NCBI RefSeq assembly: GCF_008123965.1
Contig: NZ_VSTH01000015.1
Coordinates: forward strand, 84,424-148,423
Source: Bradyrhizobium hipponense
GTDB taxonomy: Bacteria; Pseudomonadota; Alphaproteobacteria; Rhizobiales; Xanthobacteraceae
Length of the DNA stretch: 64,000 bases
Reading direction: 5' to 3'
Position 1 is the first letter of the stretch. The number at the start of each line of letters is the position of its first letter. Below the pieces are notes generated by a model, which saw only the letters and a program-made list of their open reading frames with translations, was not told the origin of the DNA and made no database searches. Below, in pieces: positions 36,188 through 44,844 of this stretch. The position numbers were made by a program, and so were the translations under genes.

Positions 36188-37825
36188 TCAGCCTCTACCC
36201 ATCGCCGCGCGGCTGCCGCGATCGACCTCGCGCAGCAGCTTGTAGACATCGCGCTTGCGGGCGTGAAACGCGGCCATGTCGGGCGCGGTCGGCTCGCTCT
36301 TGCCTCCCAGCGCCGACATCTTTGCCATGGTCTCGCCGATCGAGGCATGGGCGCCGCCGGCCACCGCGCCCAGCATCGCGGCGCCCAGCAGCACCGGCTC
36401 CTTCGTCTGCGGCAGCGCGACAGTGAGGCCGGTGGTATCGGCCATGATCTGCCGCACCAGCGGACTGCGGCTCGCGCCGCCGCCCATGATCATGATGCCG
36501 GAGCGAACACCATTCGCGGCAAAAGCATCGATCACCTCGGCAAGCCCATAGGCGAGGCCGCAGAGGCCGGCGACGAACAGCCGCTCCATCGCGCCGATGT
36601 CGGTGTCGAGATCGAGGCCCGCGATCACTGCGCGGGTATCAGGATCGGCGTAGGGCGAGCGATTGCCGATGAATTCGGGGAGGACATGAACGTCGCGGGC
36701 CAGCAGCGCGGCGCGGCTGGCGTCACCTGCGCGCGCGATGATGCGACGCTCCAGGAACTCGATGATGTCGAGCCCCTCGCTGCGCGCTGCCGCGCTCGCC
36801 TCGCCAAAGCCGGGATGCGACTTGAGGAGATGATCGATCGCGGCGCCCGCAGCGGACTGCCCGCCCTCGTTGAGCCAGAAGTTCGGCACCATGCCGGAGT
36901 AATAAGGCCCCCAGACGCCCGGTACGAAACACGGCTCTTTGGTCGTCGCCATGATGCAGGCCGACGTCCCCATGATGTAGGCGAGGCGGTCGCAGACGTC
37001 GGTCACCTCGCCCGATCCGTCGCGGCCGCCGATCGCGCCGATGCCGCCCGCATGCGCATCGATCAGCGCCGCGCCCACCGGCGTGCCGGGCACAAGGCCG
37101 AGGTTGGCTGCCGCCGCGCTGGTGAGACCTGCGCCGAGCCGCGTGCCCGGAGCGACGATCTCGGTGCCGATGCGGGCATAGTTTTCGCTGACGAAATCCG
37201 ATAGGCCAATGCGCCGGAAGAACGGCGCGCTCCAGCCGCCGCCGTCATGCGCGAGATAGTTCCATTTGCAGGTGACGGTGCAGGTCGAGCGCTGCAGTGA
37301 GCCGGTCGCGCGCCAGGTCAGGTAGTCGGCCAGATCGAAGAAATGCCCCGCCGCGTCAAAGCTCGCGCGTGCATGCCGCTTCAGCCATAGCAGCTTCGGC
37401 ATCTCCATCTCGGGCGAGATCGAGCCGCCGACATAGCGCAGCACGGCGTCTTCGGTTTCGTTGATCAGCCGCGCCTCGGCCGTGGCGCGATGATCCATCC
37501 AGACGATGACGTTGCGCTGCTTGTCGCCGGAGGAACTGACGGTGACCGGCTCGCCCTGGCGGTCGAGCAACACCAACGAGCAGGTGGCATCGAAGCCGAC
37601 ACCGCCGACGCAGTCGGGCGCAATCCCGGCTTCCGCCATTGCGGCCCGCACCGATTTGGCGCAGGCGTCCCAGATGTCGGCGGACGACTGCTCGACGATG
37701 TCGCCGGCCTCGTGCCAGATCCTGATCGGATGCCGGGCGGTGGCCAGAAGGGTGCCAGCCTCGTCGAACACCCCTGCCCGCGTGCTCGTGGTCCCCACGT
37801 CGACGCCGATATACGCTCGCGGCAT
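36188..37825 (-). CDS. FGGY-family carbohydrate kinase, ribulokinase-like
   Basis: 545 residues. N-terminal phosphate-1 motif IGVDVGTTSTRAGVFD, GFDATCSLV and WMDHRA place it with the FGGY/YDR109C-type ribulokinases more than with xylulokinase. MIMGGGASRSPLVRQ is the C-terminal adenosine motif. The ATG at 37825 has GGGAG 5 nt upstream; a GTG two codons earlier is the alternative. Phosphorylates a ketose, perhaps D-ribulose or a relative made by the adjacent dehydrogenase. Confidence 0.85.
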   Translation of the reverse strand: MPRAYIGVDVGTTSTRAGVFDEAGTLLATARHPIRIWHEAGDIVEQSSADIWDACAKSVRAAMAEAGIAPDCVGGVGFDATCSLVLLDRQGEPVTVSSSGDKQRNVIVWMDHRATAEARLINETEDAVLRYVGGSISPEMEMPKLLWLKRHARASFDAAGHFFDLADYLTWRATGSLQRSTCTVTCKWNYLAHDGGGWSAPFFRRIGLSDFVSENYARIGTEIVAPGTRLGAGLTSAAAANLGLVPGTPVGAALIDAHAGGIGAIGGRDGSGEVTDVCDRLAYIMGTSACIMATTKEPCFVPGVWGPYYSGMVPNFWLNEGGQSAAGAAIDHLLKSHPGFGEASAAARSEGLDIIEFLERRIIARAGDASRAALLARDVHVLPEFIGNRSPYADPDTRAVIAGLDLDTDIGAMERLFVAGLCGLAYGLAEVIDAFAANGVRSGIMIMGGGASRSPLVRQIMADTTGLTVALPQTKEPVLLGAAMLGAVAGGAHASIGETMAKMSALGGKSEPTAPDMAAFHARKRDVYKLLREVDRGSRAAMGRG

Positions 37826-37863
37826 TGTCACTCCCGGTCGCTCTCGTCAATTTTGACGCAAGC

Positions 37864-38637
37864 CTACCAGCAAGTGTAGCCGCCATCCACCAGCACGATG
37901 CTGCCCGTCATCAGGCTCGCGGCCTCTGAGGCCAGGAACAGCACGACGGAGGCGATCTCGTCGACCTGCCCCATCCGCGCCATCGGGGTTCCACCGATCC
38001 AGGCGTCGTACATTTTTGCGTTGCTCTTGACGAAGGCGTTGAGCGGCGTCTCGATATAGGTCGGCGCCACCGCATTGACGCGGATGCCGCGCGCGCCCCA
38101 TTCGGCGGCCAGCGACTTGGTGAGATGGTGCACGGCGGCCTTGGAGGCATTGTAGAAGCACTGCTCCTGCGGCTTGTTGACGATGAAGCCGGACATGGAG
38201 CCGATATTGACGATGGCGCCGCTCTTCGCCTTGAGCATGTGCTTGCCGAACTCGCGGCAGCACCAGAAGGTGCCGTTGAGATTGACGTCGATGACGTTGA
38301 GCCAGTGCTCGTCGGTCACGGTCTCCGCCGGCGTCTCGCTGCGGGCAATGCCGGCATTGTTGACGAGGATGTCGACCTTGCCGCGGCGCGCGACGAGGTC
38401 GCCCGCCACCTCGGCCACGCGTTTGGTGTCGGTGACGTCCATGATCGCGGTCTCGACGTCATAACCCTTTGCCTTCAGGCTGGCCTTTGCGGTGTCCGCG
38501 ACCTTGCTGTCGCGATCGCCGATGACGACCTTGGCGCCGGCTTCAGCCAGCGCCTCGGCACAGGCGAGGCCAATGCCCTGCCCGCCGCCGGTGATGAACG
38601 CCGTCTTGCCGTCCAGCTTGAATTTTTCCAGGTACAT
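37864..38637 (-). CDS. Short-chain dehydrogenase, probable polyol dehydrogenase
   Basis: 257 residues, classical SDR. Cofactor motif TGGGQGIG at 16-23, Asp41 after beta-2 (favours NAD), NNAG at 93-96, catalytic Ser147, Tyr162 and Lys166 (YNASK). The setting with a Smo/Mtl-type transporter suggests a sorbitol, ribitol or arabitol dehydrogenase like SmoS. Confidence 0.85.
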   Translation of the reverse strand: MYLEKFKLDGKTAFITGGGQGIGLACAEALAEAGAKVVIGDRDSKVADTAKASLKAKGYDVETAIMDVTDTKRVAEVAGDLVARRGKVDILVNNAGIARSETPAETVTDEHWLNVIDVNLNGTFWCCREFGKHMLKAKSGAIVNIGSMSGFIVNKPQEQCFYNASKAAVHHLTKSLAAEWGARGIRVNAVAPTYIETPLNAFVKSNAKMYDAWIGGTPMARMGQVDEIASVVLFLASEAASLMTGSIVLVDGGYTCW

Positions 38638-38676
38638 GTTGCTCTTTCCGTTTCTTGCCGTACTTGCCGTTTCTTG

Positions 38677-39684
<1,008 letters not shown>

Positions 39685-39699
39685 GATCCGGCAGCCCTT

Positions 39700-40530
39700 C
39701 TACTTCACCGCGCCGAAGGTGAGCCCGCGCACGAGCTGCTTCTGGCTGAACCAACCGAGGACGAGAATGGGCGCGATCGCCAGCGTCGAGGCCGCCGACA
39801 GTTTTGCCCAGAACAATCCTTCCGGACTCGAATAGGAGGCGATGAACACGGTGAGCGGCGCGGCGCTCGAGGTCGACAAATTGAGCGTCCAGAACGCCTC
39901 GTTCCAGGCCAGGATCAGATTGAGCAGCATGGTCGAGGCCAGGCCCGGGATCGCCATCGGCGTCAGCACATAAACGAGCTCGCGGCCGATGGTGGCCCCG
40001 TCCATCCGCGCGGCTTCGAGAATGTCGCGCGGGATCTCCTTGAAATAGGTGAAGAGCATCCAGATCACGATCGGCAGGTTGCCGAGACAGAGGATGAAGA
40101 CGAGACCCATGCGGGAGTCGAGTAGACCGAAGGACTTGTAGATCAGGTAGATCGGCACCAGCACGCCGACCGGCGGCATCATCTTGGTCGAGAGCATCCA
40201 GAGCAGGATGTCCTTGGTGCGCTTGGTCGGCGAGAACGCCATCGACCAGGCCGCGGGAATGGCAATCAAAAGCGCAATCAGCGTCGAGCCGCCGGCGATG
40301 ATGATCGAATTCACCGCATGATGCAGATAGTCGCTGCGCTCCTGCACGGTGGCGTAGTTTTCGGTGGTCCAATGGAAGAACAGGAAGGATGGCGGAATGG
40401 CGAAGGCTTCCAGCTCGGTCTTGAAGCTCGCCAGCACCATCCAGAGGATCGGGAAGAAGATCAGGAAGCCGAAGAACCACGCTCCGATCGTCGATACCAC
40501 CACCCGCTGCGTCGTTGCCATCCGTGCCAT
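39700..40530 (-). CDS. smoG: Sugar/polyol ABC transporter permease (MalG/SmoG type)
   Basis: 276 residues, six membrane segments; TLIALLIAIPAAWSMAF and the EAA loop EIPRDILEAARMDGATIGRELVYVLTPMA with NLILAWNEAFWTL are typical MalG-type. ATG 40530; an ATG three codons later (40521) is also possible. Follows the partner permease by 4 nt. Confidence 0.88.
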   Translation of the reverse strand: MARMATTQRVVVSTIGAWFFGFLIFFPILWMVLASFKTELEAFAIPPSFLFFHWTTENYATVQERSDYLHHAVNSIIIAGGSTLIALLIAIPAAWSMAFSPTKRTKDILLWMLSTKMMPPVGVLVPIYLIYKSFGLLDSRMGLVFILCLGNLPIVIWMLFTYFKEIPRDILEAARMDGATIGRELVYVLTPMAIPGLASTMLLNLILAWNEAFWTLNLSTSSAAPLTVFIASYSSPEGLFWAKLSAASTLAIAPILVLGWFSQKQLVRGLTFGAVK

Positions 40531-40534
40531 GGTC

Positions 40535-41407
40535 TCACGCCTCCAGATTGCGGCCGACGATGCGGACCAGGAAGAAGGCGACGACGTTGGCGATCACCAC
40601 CGCAACCAGACCGCCGGCGGACGCGCTGCCGACGTCGAACTGGATCAGCGCCTGCGAATAGATCAGGAAGGCGATGTTGGTGGTTTGCAGGCCCGGCCCG
40701 CCGCCGGTGGTGACGAAGATTTCGGCGAACACGGTGAGCAGGAAGATGGTCTCGATCAGGATCACCACGGTGATGGGCCGCGCCAGGTGCGGCAGCGTGA
40801 TGTAGATGAAGGCCGAGAGCGCGCTGGCGCCGTCCATCTCGGCGGCCTCTTTCTGTTCCTCATCGAGTGATTGCAGCGCAGTCAGCAGGATCAGGGTCGC
40901 GAACGGCAGCCATTGCCAGGCGACGATCAGGATCACCGCGAACAGCGGCACGTCGTTGAACCAGTCGATCGGCGTCAGGTGGAACAGCGACGCGATCCAG
41001 GCGAACAGGCCGGAGACCGGATGCATCAACAGATTCTTCCAGACCAGCGCGCTCACCGTCGGCATCACGAAGAACGGCGCGATCACCATCAGCCGCACGA
41101 TGTTGCGGCCGATCACGGGCTGATCGAGCAGCAGCGCCAGGGGAATGCCGAGCAAAATGGTCAGCGCCAGCACCGAGCCGACCAGCACCAGCGTGTTCTG
41201 GAGCGAGTCGAGGAAAGCGGGATCGGTGAGGAAGTAGCGAAAGTTTTCGAGGCCAACGAACGCCTCGGAGCCGGGATCGAGCAGGCTGTAATGCAGCGTC
41301 GAGAAATAGAGCGTCAGCGCCAGCGGAACGATCATCCAGATGAAGAGCAAGCCGACGGCCGGTGTCAGGAGCGACCGCGCAAGGATTTGCGTCTGCCGGG
41401 TTGCCAT
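40535..41407 (-). CDS. smoF: Sugar/polyol ABC transporter permease (MalF/SmoF type)
   Basis: 290 residues, six membrane segments. EAA loop ALQSLDEEQKEAAEMDGASALSAFIYITLPHLARP. ATG 41407 begins MATRQTQILARSLLTPAVGLLFIW; an upstream in-frame start adds 13 residues before the first membrane segment and lacks support. Confidence 0.88.
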   Translation of the reverse strand: MATRQTQILARSLLTPAVGLLFIWMIVPLALTLYFSTLHYSLLDPGSEAFVGLENFRYFLTDPAFLDSLQNTLVLVGSVLALTILLGIPLALLLDQPVIGRNIVRLMVIAPFFVMPTVSALVWKNLLMHPVSGLFAWIASLFHLTPIDWFNDVPLFAVILIVAWQWLPFATLILLTALQSLDEEQKEAAEMDGASALSAFIYITLPHLARPITVVILIETIFLLTVFAEIFVTTGGGPGLQTTNIAFLIYSQALIQFDVGSASAGGLVAVVIANVVAFFLVRIVGRNLEA

Positions 41408-41474
41408 TGTCAGCTTCTCCGCGGGGGGAAGAAGGCGGCCATCCACCGAGCGAAACGGGGATGGCCGCTAGTCT

Positions 41475-41494
41475 GAGCTCAGGAGGGAGAGCTC
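41475..41494. terminator. Stem-loop after binding-protein gene
   Basis: GAGCTC-AGGAGGGA-GAGCTC, a 6-bp stem with 8-nt loop (plus-strand reading), just after the stop of the binding-protein gene and before the permeases. No U-run, so it more likely protects the 3' end of the upstream message than stops transcription. Confidence 0.4.
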
Positions 41495-41498
41495 GGGT

Positions 41499-42812
41499 TC
41501 ACTTGATGTAGCCGGCGCGCTTCATCTCGCGCTCTGTCACGGATTGCGCCGCGGTGAGCGCGGCATCGACCGTCATCGATCCCGCAAGCGCGGCCGAGAA
41601 TTGCTGGCCGACCTGCGTGCCGATGCCCTGGAATTCCGGGATCGCGGCGTATTGCACGCCGACATAGGGCACGGGCTTCACGGTCGGCTTGTTCGGATCG
41701 GCCGCGTCGATCGAGGCCAGCGTCAGCTTGGCGAACGGTGCGACCTTGAGGTAATCAGGATTCTGATAAAGCGAGGTCCGCGTGCCCGGCGGCACGTTGG
41801 CCCAGCCTTCCTTCGCCGCCACGAGCTTGGTGTAGTCCTTGCCGGTCGCCCAGGCGATGAACTTCTCGGCGGCATCGGCCTTCTTCGAGCCGGCGGGGAT
41901 CGCGAGACTCCAGGCCCACAGCCAGTTCGCGTTCTTGCCGAGCCCGGTGTTGGGCGCGAGCGCGAAGCCGACCTTGTCGGCGACCTTGGAGTCCTTTGGA
42001 TTGGTGACGAAGGACGCCGCCACGGTGGCATCGATCCACATCGCGCATTTGCCGGCGTTGAAGAGCGCTAAATTCTCGTTGAAGCCGTTCGAGCTCGCGC
42101 CGGGAGGTCCGGCCTCCTTCATCAGATTGACGTAGGTCGTAAGCGTCGCCTTCCATTCCGGCGTGTTGAACTGCGGCTGCCATTTCTCGTCGAACCAGCG
42201 AGCGCCGTAGGAATTGGCCATGGCCGAGAGGAACGCCATGTTCTCACCCCAGCCGGCCTTGCCGCGCAGGCAGATGCCGTAGACGCCGCCGCTCTTGTCG
42301 GTCAGCTTCTTGGCCGCATCGATCACGAAATCCCAGGTCGGCTTTTCCGGCATCTTAAGACCGGCCTTCTCGAACAGGTCGGTGCGATACATCACCATCG
42401 AGCTCTCGCCGTAGAACGGCGCGGCGTAAAGCTTGCCGTCGACGGAGACTGCATCCTTGATCTTCGGCAGCAGGTCGGCGACATCGTAATCGGCGCCGAG
42501 ATTGGCTAGAGGCACCAGCCAGCCCTTCTTGGCCCAGATCGGCACTTCATAGGTACCGATGGTGAGCACGTCGAACTGGCCGCCCTTGGTGGCGATGTCG
42601 GTGGTGACGCGCTGACGCAGCACGTTTTCTTCCAGCGTCACCCATTTGACTGTGATGTCCGGGTTCTTCGCGGTGAATTCGCTGGTCAGACCCTGCATCC
42701 GGATCATGTCGCCGTTGTTCACGGTGGCGATGGTCAGGGTGGTTTCGGCCACCGCGGAGATGGACAGCAGTAGGACAGACGCGCCGCAGACGGCGCCGAG
42801 GACGTGTTTCAC
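41499..42812 (-). CDS. smoE: Sugar/polyol ABC transporter substrate-binding protein (SmoE/MtlE type)
   Basis: Periplasmic family-1 binding protein of 437 residues. The start is GTG at 42812, not the in-frame ATG at 42845: GGGAGG lies 5 nt before the GTG, and the GTG gives a clean signal peptide (VKHVLGAVCGASVLLLSISAVAE, cleaved near VAE). The mature protein begins TTLTIATVNNGDMIRMQGLT, like SmoE/MtlE. First gene of its operon, behind the 35-bp inverted repeat at 42838-42872. Confidence 0.9.
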   Translation of the reverse strand: MKHVLGAVCGASVLLLSISAVAETTLTIATVNNGDMIRMQGLTSEFTAKNPDITVKWVTLEENVLRQRVTTDIATKGGQFDVLTIGTYEVPIWAKKGWLVPLANLGADYDVADLLPKIKDAVSVDGKLYAAPFYGESSMVMYRTDLFEKAGLKMPEKPTWDFVIDAAKKLTDKSGGVYGICLRGKAGWGENMAFLSAMANSYGARWFDEKWQPQFNTPEWKATLTTYVNLMKEAGPPGASSNGFNENLALFNAGKCAMWIDATVAASFVTNPKDSKVADKVGFALAPNTGLGKNANWLWAWSLAIPAGSKKADAAEKFIAWATGKDYTKLVAAKEGWANVPPGTRTSLYQNPDYLKVAPFAKLTLASIDAADPNKPTVKPVPYVGVQYAAIPEFQGIGTQVGQQFSAALAGSMTVDAALTAAQSVTEREMKRAGYIK

Positions 42813-42837
42813 GGTGACCTCCCTAAGGCTCGCGCTT

Positions 42838-42872
42838 TTGAGCATATGCCCACGCGTTGGGCGTATGTTCAA
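42838..42872. promoter_or_regulatory. Candidate SorC-family operator, copy 1
   Basis: Two 15-bp half-sites, TTGAGCATATGCCCA and TGGGCGTATGTTCAA, separated by CGCGT; 13 of 15 positions are complementary. It ends 26 nt before the GTG start of the binding-protein gene. A sister site with the same half-length and spacer lies at 44779-44813, before the phosphatase-regulator unit. Confidence 0.7.
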
Positions 42873-42980
42873 CTGAGGGCGTGCCGTTGTCAAGCAGGCG
42901 TGCGCACCTCCGCGCAAGTTCTGAGTGCTGCACTGCGGGAGGGATGCCAGTCGTGTTAAACGAGCGTTGCGGCTTGCTTC

Positions 42981-43110
42981 ACCTCTCCCGCTTGCGGGAG
43001 AGGTCGCATCGCATCGAAAGATGCGGTGCGGGTGAGGGCTCTATCCTCTTGGGGGTCTCGCCCGCGGAGAGACCCTCTCCCCACCCCTCTCCCGCAAGCG
43101 GGAGAGGGAG
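42981..43110. repeat. Palindromic intergenic repeat, RIME-like
   Basis: Starts and ends with CTCTCCCGC-type hairpins (CCTCTCCCGCTTGCGGGAGAGG at its left edge, 22 bases given by position 42982-43003) and has GCATCGCATC...GATGCGGTGCGG between. Same family style as 23908-24034 but diverged. It fills the gap between the binding-protein promoter and the end of the SorC gene; the rest of 42873-43146 holds nothing I can name. Confidence 0.75.
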
Positions 43111-43146
43111 CGCAGTCCCGTAGCCGCGCCAGACTCGAGCCCCGCG

Positions 43147-44097
43147 CTATCGCTCCAGAATCGCCCTTGCTGTCGCCTCGTCCGTGATCAGGCCGTTGAT
43201 CAGGCGCCCGTTCAGCGCTGCGGAGATCGCCGGCACCTTGGCGGCGCCGACAGCGGCGCCGATCGTCGTGGTCTTCGCCGGCACCTCGGGCGGAATACTG
43301 GTCAGGCGCTTGTTGGTGCCGACCTTGAGCAGGCGGCCCTTGGCGTCATAAGCCCAACCGGTGATCTCGCCGATCGCCCCCTGCCGCATCATCTCGAACA
43401 ATTCGTCGCGGGTGAGGAAGCCGTCGATATGCACCTGCGCCTTCTGGTCCATCTGGCCGATGCCGACGAGGCGTAAGTCAGCCTTGGCCGCAACAGCCTT
43501 CACCTTCGCGATCGGCTCGATCCGCACCATCTTGTTGCGCTCGTCTTCCGACGACATCAGGAACGGCAGCGGCATCGGATAGTGCCGAGCACCGGTGCGG
43601 TCGGCGAGCCGGCCGACGGTGTCGTAGAAGCTCGCAGAGCCGTCGGCGGAGATGTTGCCGACCAACGAGACGATCTGATGATTGGGCCGGTCGATCGGCG
43701 TGACGCGTTCGACCGCGGCGCGCACCGCGCGTCCCGTCCCGAGCGCAACGATGACGGGAGTCTCCGAACGTAGCGTCGCGTCCAGCAGATTGGCGCAGCG
43801 CTCGGCGATGCCTGCGTTGGCCTGAGGCGCAGCTGGATCAGCCGGCACGACCTCGCAATGGACGAGGTCAAAGCGCTCCTTGAGGCGCGCTGCCAATTCC
43901 ATGCAGGCGGCGATGGGATGTTCGAGGCGAAACGTGATCAGCCGCTCGGCAAGGCACAACGACACCAGCCGCTGGGCCGAAGCCCGCGACACCTGGAGCA
44001 TCTTTGCGATCTCGTCCTGGGTGTGGCCAGCAATGAAATAAAGCCAGCCGGCGCGCGCGGCGTCGTCAAGCCTGGATTTTTCGTTCTCGGCGGCCAT
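43147..44097 (-). CDS. smoC: SorC/DeoR-type sugar-binding transcriptional regulator
   Basis: 316 residues. N-terminal HTH (AGWLYFIAGHTQDEIAKMLQVSRASAQRLVSLCLAERLI) and a SorC-type sugar-phosphate-binding domain (ALGTGRAVRAAVE, VSLVGNISADGSASFYD, GQMDQKAQVHIDGFLTRDEL). SmoC-like by context next to smoEFGK. Follows the phosphatase gene by 7 nt and so is probably autoregulated through the site at 44779-44813. Confidence 0.88.
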   Translation of the reverse strand: MAAENEKSRLDDAARAGWLYFIAGHTQDEIAKMLQVSRASAQRLVSLCLAERLITFRLEHPIAACMELAARLKERFDLVHCEVVPADPAAPQANAGIAERCANLLDATLRSETPVIVALGTGRAVRAAVERVTPIDRPNHQIVSLVGNISADGSASFYDTVGRLADRTGARHYPMPLPFLMSSEDERNKMVRIEPIAKVKAVAAKADLRLVGIGQMDQKAQVHIDGFLTRDELFEMMRQGAIGEITGWAYDAKGRLLKVGTNKRLTSIPPEVPAKTTTIGAAVGAAKVPAISAALNGRLINGLITDEATARAILER

Positions 44098-44104
44098 GGC
44101 GGCG

Positions 44105-44770
44105 TTACGCGTCCTTCCAGAAATCGCTCATGCGCGCGAAGATCCGATCGGCCCCGGCGCCGGACAATATAGCGTGGCCGTCGCGTCCGCGATAATGGCT
44201 GCCGCCGACAAATCCCCAGACCGTCATGCCGGCCGCCTTGGCCGCCTGCACGCCGCTGACGCTGTCTTCGATCACCAGGGTGCGAGACGGATCGGCCTGC
44301 ATCTGTTCGGCGGCGTGGAGAAAGAGGTCGGGCGCCGGCTTGCCGTGCCTGACCATCTGCGCGCTATAGAGCCGGCCTTGGAAATGCGGCGCGAGCCCGG
44401 TCACATCAAGCGAGAGCGAGATGCGGTCGAGGTCGCTCGACGACGCCACGCAGAACGGCCCCTTCAGATCCGACAGCACGGCAGCCACGCCGGGAATCGG
44501 CTCGAGCGAAGCGGCAAACGTCTCCAGCACACGTGACTTCAATCGCGGCAGGAATATCTCCGGCACACCCTGCCCGAGATCACGATAGTGTTGCTCGATC
44601 GCCTTCGTGCTGCGTCCGAGAAACAGCTCGAGCGCCTGGTCCGGACTGAGCGCGATCCCAAACCCGGCCAGCACGTCCGAGAGGCACTGACAGCTCAACA
44701 CCTCGCTGTCGACGAGCACGCCGTCGCAATCGAAGATGATGAGGTCGGATGTGGCCCGGCTATCGTTCAT
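44105..44770 (-). CDS. HAD-family phosphatase
   Basis: 221 residues, beta-phosphoglucomutase-like HAD. Motif I DCDGVLVDSE has the nucleophile Asp14 and acid Asp16; motif II Ser in CVASSSDL; motif III Lys in RHGKPAPDLFL; motif IV VIEDSVSG. Probably dephosphorylates a sugar phosphate linked to polyol use, as similar genes often sit in smo/mtl loci. ATG 44770 follows operator copy 2 by 8 nt. Confidence 0.85.
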   Translation of the reverse strand: MNDSRATSDLIIFDCDGVLVDSEVLSCQCLSDVLAGFGIALSPDQALELFLGRSTKAIEQHYRDLGQGVPEIFLPRLKSRVLETFAASLEPIPGVAAVLSDLKGPFCVASSSDLDRISLSLDVTGLAPHFQGRLYSAQMVRHGKPAPDLFLHAAEQMQADPSRTLVIEDSVSGVQAAKAAGMTVWGFVGGSHYRGRDGHAILSGAGADRIFARMSDFWKDA

Positions 44771-44778
44771 CCGGTCAT

Positions 44779-44813
44779 TCGATCATATACCCATCTGCTG
44801 GGCAATAGCTCAC
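44779..44813. promoter_or_regulatory. Candidate SorC-family operator, copy 2
   Basis: Half-sites TCGATCATATACCCA and TGGGCAATAGCTCAC around a 5-nt spacer. Layout and core (GA-CATAT-CCCA / TGGGC-AT--TCA) match 42838-42872, although symmetry is poorer. Sits right before the start codon of the phosphatase-SorC unit. Confidence 0.62.
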
Positions 44814-44844
44814 CCGGCAGCGGCGCGCCGCGGCTTTGCTCCGG

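Noticed and set aside
43085..43108. CTCTCCCGC hairpin as intrinsic terminator of the SorC gene
   Set aside because: It is part of a dispersed repeat, lacks a U-run, and similar hairpins stand at unrelated places (23908-24034).
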